A stretch of 28,907 nt of DNA from JADDRA01 sp051005375 (GTDB lineage: Bacteria; Actinomycetota; Acidimicrobiia; Acidimicrobiales; CADCSY01): assembly GCA_051005375.1 (NCBI GenBank), contig JBPCJK010000033.1:1-28907 (forward strand), written 5' to 3'. Numbering within the stretch: the first letter of the stretch is position 1; the number at the start of each line of letters is the position of its first letter. A model generated the notes under the pieces. It did no database searches and was not told where the DNA came from. It saw only the letters and a list, made by a program, of their open reading frames with translations. Both the position numbers and the translations under genes were made by a program. Shown here piece by piece: positions 16,588-23,324 of the stretch.

Positions 16588-17133
16588 TCAGCCGTCGGGG
16601 TCAGGACGCCAGCTGGCCCACTCCCGGCGGCGGACCTCATAGATGCCGATGGCTGCGGTGTGGGCCACGTTGAGGGATCCCACCCGCCCGAGCTGGGGGA
16701 CGAAGGCCAGAGCGTCGCAGGCGCTGAGGGTGAGCGGCGACAGGCCGTGGTCCTCGTGGCCGAGGACCAGGCACACTTCGGAGGGCATGCTCACCTCGTG
16801 GAGGGGAACGGCCCCGTCGGCCAGCTCCAGGCCGACCAGGAAGAACCCGGCGTCCTTGGCCTCGTCGATGGCGCCCTCCACGGCCTCGTGAGAGCTCCAG
16901 GGAACGTAGCGCTCGGTGCCGAGCGAGGTCTTTCCCGCCTTGGGGTGCCGGGGGCTGATGCTGGCCCCCCCGAGATAGAGGTGTTCGATCCGCTCAGCCG
17001 CGGCCAGGCGAACGATCGAACCGACGTTGAACGGCGTCTGCACCGAGTCGAGGAGGAGGGCCAGGCGCCCCTCGGTGCGACGTCGCCACTGGCGGTGGAG
17101 ACGCTTGAGCTCGGTGTCACGCAAGTTCCTCAT
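16588..17133 (-). CDS. TrmH/SpoU-family RNA 2'-O-methyltransferase
   Basis: SAM-dependent methylation of a ribose 2'-OH in tRNA or rRNA by the knotted SPOUT fold. 181 residues, the short TrmH/TrmL size with no added RNA-binding domain. Motif 1: TPFNVGSIVRLAAA with the conserved N and R. Motif 2: CLVLGHEDHGLS (usual form GxExxGL). Motif 3: VPQLGRVGSLNVAHTAAIG. All three are intact. The start ATG overlaps the stop of the upstream methyltransferase gene (ATGA), so the two are coupled. The exact target base is not deducible; TrmH (G18) or TrmL (wobble base) are the closest candidates. Confidence 0.88.
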   Translation of the reverse strand: MRNLRDTELKRLHRQWRRRTEGRLALLLDSVQTPFNVGSIVRLAAAERIEHLYLGGASISPRHPKAGKTSLGTERYVPWSSHEAVEGAIDEAKDAGFFLVGLELADGAVPLHEVSMPSEVCLVLGHEDHGLSPLTLSACDALAFVPQLGRVGSLNVAHTAAIGIYEVRRREWASWRPDPDG

Positions 17134-17729
17134 CCCACCCGTCCTCCCACCCGCAACAGCCGGTACCCCATCCGGGAGCTGAGCCGCTGGGTGGGGAAGC
17201 GCTGGGCCACCAGCCAGCGGGCCAGCGAGTCGGCACCCAGGTGCTTGTGCACGACCAGGCTGGCGTGCCCCCCATCACCCAGACGTGCGAGCCAATCGGC
17301 CAGGAGCGCCTGCAGGGGCCCCTTGCCGATGCGTACCGGGGGGTTCGACCAGATGGTGGCGAAACGGATGTCGTCGGGCAGGGCCTCGGGCAGCACGGCG
17401 CGGACGTTGTCCACGCCGGCAGCGGTGGCGTTGGCCTCGGTCAGCTCCAATGCCCTGCGGTTGACGTCGACGGCCCAGATGGTGGCGTGGGGCGCCCGGC
17501 GGGCGAGGACCACGGCGATGGCGCCGTAGCCGCACCCCAGGTCGAGCAGATCTCCTTCAGCAGGCGGCCCAGGGGACTCCAACAGCAGCAGCTTCGTGCC
17601 CGGATCGACGCCATGGCGGGCGAAGACGCCCCGGTCGGTGGCCAGTTCCAGGGAGAGGTCGGGCAGCAGCAGGGGGACGTGATGGCGCTGTGAGGCGACC
17701 GCCGGGTCGGCGTCGGAGTAGTGGGCCAC
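17130..17729 (-). CDS. class I SAM methyltransferase, RsmC/RlmG-like
   Basis: 199 residues with motif I LLDLGCGYGAIAVVLAR, a post-I acidic residue in IWAVDVNRRAL, and the N6/N2-type catalytic motif SNPPVRIGK (NPPF-like) seen in RsmC/RlmG enzymes that methylate guanine N2 in rRNA. It has only the C-terminal catalytic half of RsmC. GTG start at 17729; a minus-strand TAGCGT box ends 9 nt upstream. It is coupled to the downstream TrmH-family gene, suggesting a two-gene RNA modification operon. The substrate is inferred from the motif class only. Confidence 0.82.
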   Translation of the reverse strand: MAHYSDADPAVASQRHHVPLLLPDLSLELATDRGVFARHGVDPGTKLLLLESPGPPAEGDLLDLGCGYGAIAVVLARRAPHATIWAVDVNRRALELTEANATAAGVDNVRAVLPEALPDDIRFATIWSNPPVRIGKGPLQALLADWLARLGDGGHASLVVHKHLGADSLARWLVAQRFPTQRLSSRMGYRLLRVGGRVG

Positions 17730-17738
17730 GGGCGCTTG

Positions 17739-17744
17739 ACGCTA
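17739..17744 (-). promoter_or_regulatory. -10 box (TAGCGT) of the methyltransferase pair
   Basis: TAGCGT on the minus strand lies 9 nt before the GTG at 17729, matching the near-leaderless layout seen at other genes here. Confidence 0.35.
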
Positions 17745-17808
17745 TTGGCTGTGGTGGCCGCCCATCGGGCGAGGCCGAGGAGGGGCCGAAGCAGCGACAG
17801 GCTCCCGC

Positions 17809-17814
17809 TACCCT
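17809..17814 (+). promoter_or_regulatory. -10 box of def-fmt (TACCCT), near-leaderless spacing
   Basis: TACCCT lies 8 nt before the GTG at 17823. There is no Shine-Dalgarno between the box and the start. Confidence 0.4.
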
Positions 17815-17822
17815 GGCTCGCC

Positions 17823-18371
17823 GTGGCCCCCTACGACATCCGCCTAGTCGGCGACCCGGTGCTGCGCCAGCCCGCCTCTGCAGTGACCGAGATCGACGCC
17901 CGTCTGGCCCGCCTGGCCGCCGACATGATCGTCACCATGCACGAGGCGCCAGGCATCGGCCTGGCTGCCCCTCAGGTCGGTGTGCAAAAGCGCATGTTCG
18001 TCTACGATCTCCAGGACGACCAAGGTCCACACACCATCATCAACCCGGTGGTCAGCGAGGCCCGGGGTGAGTGGGTCTACGAGGAGGGCTGCCTTTCGGT
18101 TCCCGGGCTGTCGTGGGAGATCGTGCGGGCCAAGGAGGTGCACCTCATCGGCCTCGACCTCGACGGCAACGAGGTTTCCTTCGAGGCCGACGACCTGCTG
18201 GCTCGCATGTTCCAGCACGAGGTCGACCACCTCGACGGGATCCTGCTGCTGGAGCGGCTCGACGACGACCAGGCCAAGCAGGCCAAGCGAGAGCTGCGGG
18301 ACCGCGCCCTGGCGCTAGAGGGAACCGAGCCTCGTCGTCGGCTGCGGCTCCCGCTCCCGAGCCGGGACTGA
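17823..18371 (+). CDS. def: peptide deformylase
   Basis: Removes the formyl group from the N-terminal methionine of new proteins; a metal hydrolase. About 182 residues. The three motifs are present: GIGLAAPQVG, EGCLSVPG (metal cysteine) and QHEVDHLDG (two metal histidines and catalytic glutamate). GTG 17823 gives the family N-terminus (APYDIRLVGDPVLRQPA); the frame is open 34 codons further up but with no family sequence. It is paired with fmt, whose reading frame overlaps the def stop. Confidence 0.95.
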   Translation: MAPYDIRLVGDPVLRQPASAVTEIDARLARLAADMIVTMHEAPGIGLAAPQVGVQKRMFVYDLQDDQGPHTIINPVVSEARGEWVYEEGCLSVPGLSWEIVRAKEVHLIGLDLDGNEVSFEADDLLARMFQHEVDHLDGILLLERLDDDQAKQAKRELRDRALALEGTEPRRRLRLPLPSRD

Positions 18372-19258
18372 AGCCCCTGGAGCCGCCCCGGCGGCTGGTC
18401 TACCTGGGCAGCCCCGATGTCGCCGTCGCCCCATTGCGGGCGCTGGTGCAAGCCGGCTTCGACTTCGCCCTGGTGGTGTCCCAGCCCGACCGCAAACGTG
18501 GCCGAGGCGGGGCGCTGGTCCCCACGCCGGTAAAGGCGGCTGCCCTCGACTTCGGGCTCCCGGTTACCGACAGGGTCGACGACGTGCTGGGAGTCGAAGC
18601 CGACCTCGGGGTGGTCGTTGCCTTCGGCCGTCTGGTGCGGCCCCACGTGCTGCGGCAGCTGCCCATGGTCAACCTCCACTTCTCGCTGCTGCCCCGGTGG
18701 CGTGGGGCGGCGCCGGTGGAGCGAGCGATCCTGGCCGGCGACGACGAGACCGGGGTGTGCCTCATGGCCCTGGAGGAGGGCCTCGACACCGGGCCGGTGT
18801 ACGGCTGCGAGCGGCTCGCCATCGACCCCGACGAGACCGCGGCCGAGCTGCGGGGCCGGCTGGTCGCCGCTGGCACCGCCCTGTTGCTGGAGGCGTTGTC
18901 GGCCGGCCTCGGCCGTCCCGTGCCCCAGGCCGGTGAGCCGACCTACGCGGCCAAGCTTGCCCCGGCTGACCTCGAGCTCGACTGGGAGCGGCCCGCGGTC
19001 GAGATCCACCGCCTCGTCCGGGTCGGGGGAGCGTGGACCACCTTCCGCCAGCGTCGGCTCAAGGTGCTTCGTTCCCGCCTGGTAGGCCCGGAACAGTCCG
19101 GCGAGCTGGCGTCGGGGATGGTGGAGGGCACGAAGGTGGGCACCGGGGACGGCGCCCTGGAGCTGGTGGAGGTCCAGCCCGAGGGCAAGGCAGTCCAGCC
19201 CGCCACGGCCTGGCACAACGGGGCCCGGCCCGCACCAGGGGAGCGGCTGGGGAGGTGA
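18368..19258 (+). CDS. fmt: methionyl-tRNA formyltransferase, apparently with a CTG start
   Basis: Formylates initiator Met-tRNA with 10-formyl-THF. About 296 residues. Motifs: RLVYLGSPDVAVAPLRAL at the N-terminus, catalytic NLHFSLLPRWRGAAPVERAI, then EEGLDTGPVY with the catalytic aspartate, and a C-terminal OB-type domain (YAAKLAPADLELDW ...). The frame near the expected N-terminus has no ATG, GTG or TTG: the next one upstream would lie deep inside def. CTG 18368 overlaps the def stop as CTGA, the same design as the GTGA and ATGA couplings in this window, so I take it as the start. CTG 18377 and 18395 are alternatives. Confidence 0.88.
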   Translation: MKPLEPPRRLVYLGSPDVAVAPLRALVQAGFDFALVVSQPDRKRGRGGALVPTPVKAAALDFGLPVTDRVDDVLGVEADLGVVVAFGRLVRPHVLRQLPMVNLHFSLLPRWRGAAPVERAILAGDDETGVCLMALEEGLDTGPVYGCERLAIDPDETAAELRGRLVAAGTALLLEALSAGLGRPVPQAGEPTYAAKLAPADLELDWERPAVEIHRLVRVGGAWTTFRQRRLKVLRSRLVGPEQSGELASGMVEGTKVGTGDGALELVEVQPEGKAVQPATAWHNGARPAPGERLGR

Positions 19259-19259
19259 T

Positions 19260-19328
19260 CACGCCCTTGGGCGTGCTCACCAATGAGCACAGTAACCATT
19301 CTCATGGCTTCGCCATCCGCAGGATGGT
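19260..19328 (+). promoter_or_regulatory. cluster of overlapping stem-loops between fmt and rsmB
   Basis: CACGCC-CTTG-GGCGTG (19260-19275) and GTGCTCA-CCAA-TGAGCAC (19273-19290) are both perfect stems and share three bases, so they exclude each other. A third small stem ATGGC-TTC-GCCAT (19304-19316) sits inside an outer pairing ACCAT/ATGGT (19295-19299 with 19324-19328). It could be a terminator or attenuator before rsmB. Confidence 0.5.
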
Positions 19329-19334
19329 GTGCCA

Positions 19335-20489
19335 GTGAGCCGCCCGCCAGCCGTGGTGTCCCCGCCGGGGACCGGGCCCCGACGGGTGGCGTTGGATGCC
19401 CTGGAGCGGATCGAGGAGGGCGGTCGGGCCAATCCGGTGCTCAGCGAGGCCCTGTCCGCCAGCCGCCTTACCCCCCGCGACCGTGCCCTGGTCACGGAGC
19501 TGGTCTACGGCGCCACCCGCATGCGCCGGGCGTGCGACTTCCTGGTCGACCGCTTCGTGCTGCGCCGCCTCGACACCCCCACCCGGGCCGCCCTGCGCCT
19601 CGGCGCCTACCAGTTGCACTTCCTGCGCACCCCGGCCCACGCCGCCGTGTCGGTCACCGTCGACCTCGCCCCCAGGCGGTCGAGGGGGCTGGTCAACGCT
19701 GTGCTCCGCCGGGTGGCCGATGCTCCCGTGGCCTGGCCAGACGACGCCACCCGGCTCAGCTACCCCGACTGGATCGTCGATCGCCTGGTCGCCGACCTCG
19801 GCCAGGCCGACGCGACGGCCGCCCTCGATGCCATGAACCAGGCGACCCCCGCCAGCGAGCGTCCCGACGGCTACACCCAGGACCGAGCTTCCCAATGGGT
19901 GGCGGCCGCGGTGGGGGCCGAGGAGAGGCAAAGGGTGGCCGACGTGTGCGCCGCCCCCGGGGGCAAGGCCACCGCCCTGGCTACCACCGGCGCCTGGGTG
20001 TTCGCCAGCGACATCGACCCTGCCCGCGTTGGCCTGGTGAGCGCCGCCGTCACCCGCACCGGTGCCGCCTCCGTCTCCGTGGTGGTCGCCGATGCCCGAG
20101 ATCCACCCTGGGCGCCGGCCAGCTTTGCGCGGGTGCTCGTCGACGCCCCCTGCTCAGGGCTCGGCGTCCTCCACCGCCGCCCCGACGCCAGGTGGCGGCG
20201 CCAGCCAGACGACATCGCTCGCCTGGCGACACTCCAGCGGGAGCTGCTCGACGCCGCCGCCCAGTTGGTGCGACCAGGGGGAACGCTCGTCTACAGCGTG
20301 TGCACCATCACGTCCGAGGAGACCCTCGACATCGACCGCTGGCTGGCGGCGACCCACTCTGAGCTGGAGGCGCTTGCCCCTCCCGATCCACCGTGGCGCC
20401 CCCAGGGCCGGGGAGCGCTACTGCTGCCCCAGGCCGCCGGCACCGACGGCATGGGCCTCCTGCGGCTGGCCCGAGTCCGGCGGGACTGA
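19335..20489 (+). CDS. rsmB: 16S rRNA (cytosine-967-C5)-methyltransferase, shortened form
   Basis: Methylates C967 of 16S rRNA. About 384 residues against about 430-450 in typical members. The N-terminal NusB-like RNA-binding domain (RRVALDALERIEEG ... TPTRAALRLGAYQLHFL) is complete, and the Rossmann domain has VADVCAAPGGKA, the catalytic VDAPCSGLGVLHRRPDARW and SVCTITSEE with the second cysteine. Between them, the segment that usually contains 'TLRVN' is missing: DAMNQATPASERPDGYTQDR joins the two directly. GTG 19335 is chosen; GTG 19329 is two codons earlier. No Shine-Dalgarno is visible. Confidence 0.92.
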   Translation: MSRPPAVVSPPGTGPRRVALDALERIEEGGRANPVLSEALSASRLTPRDRALVTELVYGATRMRRACDFLVDRFVLRRLDTPTRAALRLGAYQLHFLRTPAHAAVSVTVDLAPRRSRGLVNAVLRRVADAPVAWPDDATRLSYPDWIVDRLVADLGQADATAALDAMNQATPASERPDGYTQDRASQWVAAAVGAEERQRVADVCAAPGGKATALATTGAWVFASDIDPARVGLVSAAVTRTGAASVSVVVADARDPPWAPASFARVLVDAPCSGLGVLHRRPDARWRRQPDDIARLATLQRELLDAAAQLVRPGGTLVYSVCTITSEETLDIDRWLAATHSELEALAPPDPPWRPQGRGALLLPQAAGTDGMGLLRLARVRRD

Positions 20490-20520
20490 CCAGCGGCCGT
20501 CCCCAAGGCGTCGGTCACCG

Positions 20521-20934
20521 CTAGGCGGGGATGGTCCAGGTGTGATCTGGGATGACGCGCATCGCCACGGTGTAGCTGCTGGTGAAATGCTCCGCGGTCA
20601 TGCCGATCGCATTGAGCAGGTCTGTGTACTTGTCCAGCAGACCGGGTAGCGCAGCGGCCGGTGGAGCGTCGGGCGCGAGCTCAGCCCTGCCGGCCATCAC
20701 CACCGCATCGCCGCCCCGCGCGTCGGAGCTGAAGTTCAGCGTCACTCGGTCATTGCCGGCGATGTGCCCCAACTTCGCGGCTGCGGTCTGGCTGTAGATC
20801 AGGCAGCTGTCGCCCGTCCACATGAACCACACCAGTCGGGGAGCAGGACGACCGCGGGGAGACACGGTGGTCAGCCAGACAAGCGTGTCGTCGGTCAGTC
20901 GACGTCGGAGTTGATCGGTCATCTCGAAAGCCAT
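20521..20934 (-). CDS. PPOX-fold, probable F420-dependent protein (Rv3369/TIGR03667-like)
   Basis: 137 residues of the split beta-barrel flavin/F420 family. LVWLTTVSPRGRPAPRLVWF, then CLIYSQTAAAKLGHIAGNDR and VTLNFSSDARGGDAVVMAGR follow the pattern of the mycobacterial Rv3369 group; the C-terminus ends SYTVAMRVIPDHTWTIPA. Substrate unknown; the cofactor assignment rests on family. ATG 20934 has an AAGGA ribosome-binding site 8 nt upstream, one of the few classical sites in the window. Convergent with rsmB, 31 bp away. Confidence 0.82.
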   Translation of the reverse strand: MAFEMTDQLRRRLTDDTLVWLTTVSPRGRPAPRLVWFMWTGDSCLIYSQTAAAKLGHIAGNDRVTLNFSSDARGGDAVVMAGRAELAPDAPPAAALPGLLDKYTDLLNAIGMTAEHFTSSYTVAMRVIPDHTWTIPA

Positions 20935-21051
20935 GGCCTACATCCTTGCTGCGCCTGCAAGCCTGATCGAGGGGCTGGGCGTCCCGAGGCGAGCACGCTG
21001 AGAATGGGAGACTGGCGAGGACGCACGCTTCCGGGCCGGATCGAGCTGAGA

Positions 21052-21200
21052 TCACGGCCACAGCTTCCAGGCCGCCAGGGCAACCACGATGCCGAGGGCG
21101 CCACCAGCGAGCACGTCGCTCGGGTAGTGGCTGTGCGTGCGGACCAACGACCAATCACGGTAATGGTGGCGGCAGAGAGCAGAACGAACAGCGGCGGGAT
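21052..21200 (-). pseudogene. PAP2 phosphatase C-terminal remnant, frameshifted
   Basis: On the minus strand the last frame reads SLVRTHSHYPSDVLAGGALG followed by IVVALAAWKLWP and a stop (21052-21054). That is the C-terminal motif of PAP2 lipid phosphatases (SRxxxxxHxxxD, here with H and D kept) and its last membrane helix. Just upstream another frame reads PPLFVLLSAATITVIGRW, so one base has been lost near 21140-21155. The rest of the gene is absent. Sequence from 20935 to 21051 and from 21201 to 21313 shows no gene to me. Confidence 0.65.
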
Positions 21201-21313
21201 CTCAGACTCCCCAGCGCGTAGGCTAGGTCGCTGGTCGTACGGCGGATGCTGGATGCTCCAAATGACGTCGCGCTTCTCGTCTAACTTCGAGGCATCACCA
21301 CGACGGAGGCAGG

Positions 21314-21799
21314 ATGAGCGACGACGACGCCGGGTACCTGTCGGCCAAGGTGCTGACCGTCTCTGACGGGGTCATCGCCGGCACTCGGGAGGACCGCTCC
21401 GGTGCCGCCATGGCCGAGCGGCTGACCGCCGCCGGGTTCAACGTTGTTGACCACCAGGTCGTCTCTGACGGGACCGAGGCGGTGGCCCACGCCCTGCGCA
21501 CCATGTGCCGGAGCTTCGCCGGCCTGGTGGTGACCACGGGGGGCACCGGCTTCGGTCCCCGGGACCTGACCCCCGAGGGGTCGCGGGTGGTGATCGAACG
21601 GGCGGCCCCCGGCCTGGCCGAGGCCATGCGCCTGGTCAACCCCTTGGGCCGGTTGTCCCGGGGGGTGGCGGGCACGATCGGCCAGGCCCTGGTGCTCAAC
21701 ACCCCGGGGTCGACCACCGGTGCCCTGGAGTGCCTGGAGGCGGTGCTCGAGGTGCTGCCCCACGCCCTGCGCCTTCTGGCCGGACACCGGGAGCACTGA
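21314..21799 (+). CDS. mog: molybdopterin adenylyltransferase-type protein (MogA/MoaB family)
   Basis: Activates molybdopterin by adenylation for molybdenum insertion (MogA) or is the closely related MoaB. 161 residues. Family marks: AKVLTVSDGVIAGTREDRSG at the N-terminus, VVTTGGTGFGPRDLTPEG (the MPT-binding loop) and the C-terminal LNTPGSTTGALECLEAVL. ATG 21314 follows GGAGGCAGG. No other molybdenum cofactor gene is in the window. A strong stem-loop begins 3 bases after the stop. MogA and MoaB cannot be told apart confidently by eye. Confidence 0.9.
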   Translation: MSDDDAGYLSAKVLTVSDGVIAGTREDRSGAAMAERLTAAGFNVVDHQVVSDGTEAVAHALRTMCRSFAGLVVTTGGTGFGPRDLTPEGSRVVIERAAPGLAEAMRLVNPLGRLSRGVAGTIGQALVLNTPGSTTGALECLEAVLEVLPHALRLLAGHREH

Positions 21800-21802
21800 A
21801 AA

Positions 21803-21831
21803 TCACCGCCGAACCAGAGGTTCGGCGGTGA
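21803..21831 (+). terminator. perfect 13-bp stem-loop after mog
   Basis: TCACCGCCGAACC-AGA-GGTTCGGCGGTGA is a perfect 13-bp stem with a 3-nt loop. No U-run follows, as is usual in high-GC actinobacteria. Confidence 0.75.
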
Positions 21832-21867
21832 GCCGACGGCGCTCCACCCGCCCGGCTCTGTGCTACT

Positions 21868-21887
21868 TACGGCGATAATCCGCCATG
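21868..21887. repeat. 20-bp palindromic site, copy A (imperfect)
   Basis: TACGGCGATAATCCGCCATG. It shares 18 of 20 bases with copy B, 73 bp downstream. The half-sites GGCG/CGCC flank ATAATC. Confidence 0.6.
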
Positions 21888-21940
21888 GGAGCCGGCCGGC
21901 CTCCGCACCTGAACACCTCGAAGGCGAGCTCAGTACCAGT

Positions 21941-21960
21941 CACGGCGATAATCCGCCGTG
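21941..21960. repeat. 20-bp palindromic site, copy B
   Basis: CACGGCGATAATCCGCCGTG: arms CACGGCG and CGCCGTG are exact reverse complements around ATAATC. The similarity to copy A continues weakly for about 10 bases on each side (GTACCAGT against GTGCTACT). Confidence 0.65.
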
Positions 21961-22235
21961 GCTGCTCGCCGGGCCGCCATCCAAATACGGCCGCATTCGG
22001 CGGCGGGCGTGGCCGGCGGCCGATGGTCCAGCAAGTCCTCGTCCGTCCTGGCGGGCGCCGGGGCCATGGGGTGCAGGGGAACGGCTCTGGAAGGGGGGAC
22101 GCCGAACCGGGGGGAGCCGAAGCGGGGTGCCGTCTGCTCGCGGCACTCTCGTGTGCATGGCTTCCGAAAAACGGCAGTGGTAGACACGAGACGTCGCTGA
22201 GGAGCCGGAAAGGACTACCTGGGCGGGCGGCCTCG
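21961..22235. other. non-coding region upstream of ribD
   Basis: GC-rich sequence with no gene that I recognise on either strand. I looked for an FMN riboswitch (its conserved AGGGTGA/GGCGGT and GAAAGTCCGGATGG blocks) and did not find one. Two palindromic sites lie just before it. Confidence 0.45.
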
Positions 22236-22241
22236 TAGGCT
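22236..22241 (+). promoter_or_regulatory. -10 box of the rib operon (TAGGCT), leaderless-type spacing
   Basis: TAGGCT, then 6 nt, then the GTG of ribD. The hexamer is identical to that of hisD. A leaderless message would leave no room for an FMN riboswitch in the 5' UTR. Confidence 0.5.
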
Positions 22242-22247
22242 GAGGTT

Positions 22248-23324
22248 GTGGACGACGAGGAGGCCATGGGCCGGGCGGTGGCATTGGCCGCAGGTGTCCG
22301 GGCGGTGGCGTCGCCCAACCCCTGGGTCGCGGCGGTGCTCGAGGGCGTGGACGGGCGGGTCTTCGAGGGCGCCACCTCGGCGCCGGGGGGTCCCCACGCC
22401 GAGGCTGCCGTCCTGGCCGGTGCCGACGGGGCCACGCTGGGCGCCACCCTGTGGTGCACGCTGGAGCCGTGTGCCCACCACGGCCGCACCCCTCCCTGCG
22501 CCGACGCCATCGTGGCCGCCGGGGTCCGTCGCGTCGTCGTGGGCCTCGTCGACCCCGACCCGAGGGTGGCGGGCAGGGGCCTGCGCCGGCTGCGGGATGC
22601 GGGGGTGGAGGTGGTGGTGGGGGTCGGCCAGGAGGCGGCAGCCGAGCAGCTCGCGCCCTACCTCAAGCACCGCTCCACCGGCCGCCCCTGGGTGGTGTTG
22701 AAGCTGGCTGCCACCCTCGACGGTCGCACCGCTGCGCCCGACGGCTCGTCCCAGTGGATCACCGGTCCCGAGGCCAGGGCCGACGCCCACCGGCTGCGAG
22801 CCGAGAGCGACGCCGTCATGGTCGGCGCCGGCACCGTCCGTGCTGACGACCCCAGCCTCACCGTGCGCCTGGCCGAGGGCGCCGACCCGCTGCGGGTGGT
22901 GCTGGGCCGAGCCCCCGACGACGCCCGGGTGCAACCGGCCTTGGAGCTCGGCGGCGACCCCGGCGCCGTCCTCGACACCCTGGGCCGGCGCGACGTGGTC
23001 CAGGTCCTGGTCGAGGGAGGCCCGACCGTGGCCGGCGCCTTCCACCGGGCCGGCCTGGTCGACCGCTACGTCCTCTACCTGGCGCCCAGGCTCCTCGGTG
23101 GCGACGACGGGCGGGGCCTGTTCCGCGGCCCCGGGGCGGCCACGCTGGATGACGCCTGGGACGGCCGGGTGGTGTCGGTCCGGCGCCTGGGGCCCGACCT
23201 GCGGGTCGAGCTGGCGCCGTCTCCCAACCCGCCCACCCGTTCTGGCCTGCGAAATGGGGCGGAAACGGCGGCGATCGGCAGGCCAGAAGAGCGAGGGGCC
23301 GCCGCCGAGATGGAGGCGGTGTAG
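22248..23324 (+). CDS. ribD: bifunctional riboflavin deaminase/reductase
   Basis: Deaminates and then reduces the pyrimidine intermediate of riboflavin synthesis. 358 residues. The N-terminal deaminase has zinc ligand H50 and E52 in PHAEAAVL and cysteines C75 and C84 in LEPCAHHGRTPPC. The C-terminal reductase begins near residue 147 (PWVVLKLAATLDGRTAAPDG) and has VLVEGGPTVAGAF. GTG 22248 is 6 nt from a TAGGCT box. The last ~33 residues (from PNPPTRSGLRNG onward) go beyond the normal end and are encoded by a copy of the dispersed inverted repeat. First gene of ribD-ribE-ribBA-ribH-hisG. Confidence 0.95.
   Translation: MDDEEAMGRAVALAAGVRAVASPNPWVAAVLEGVDGRVFEGATSAPGGPHAEAAVLAGADGATLGATLWCTLEPCAHHGRTPPCADAIVAAGVRRVVVGLVDPDPRVAGRGLRRLRDAGVEVVVGVGQEAAAEQLAPYLKHRSTGRPWVVLKLAATLDGRTAAPDGSSQWITGPEARADAHRLRAESDAVMVGAGTVRADDPSLTVRLAEGADPLRVVLGRAPDDARVQPALELGGDPGAVLDTLGRRDVVQVLVEGGPTVAGAFHRAGLVDRYVLYLAPRLLGGDDGRGLFRGPGAATLDDAWDGRVVSVRRLGPDLRVELAPSPNPPTRSGLRNGAETAAIGRPEERGAAAEMEAV
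23237..23290. repeat. dispersed inverted-repeat element, copy 4, inside the 3' end of ribD
   Basis: Arms TTCTGGCCTGC (23240-23250) and GCAGGCCAGAA (23278-23288) are perfect reverse complements, and the left flank CCGTTCTGG is the same as in the copy at 26897. The spacer differs from copies 1 and 3. It forms most of the extra C-terminal codons of ribD. Confidence 0.65.

Noticed and set aside
21961..22247. FMN riboswitch before ribD
   Set aside because: The conserved RFN blocks are absent and the TAGGCT box sits 6 nt before the GTG, leaving no 5' UTR to hold one.
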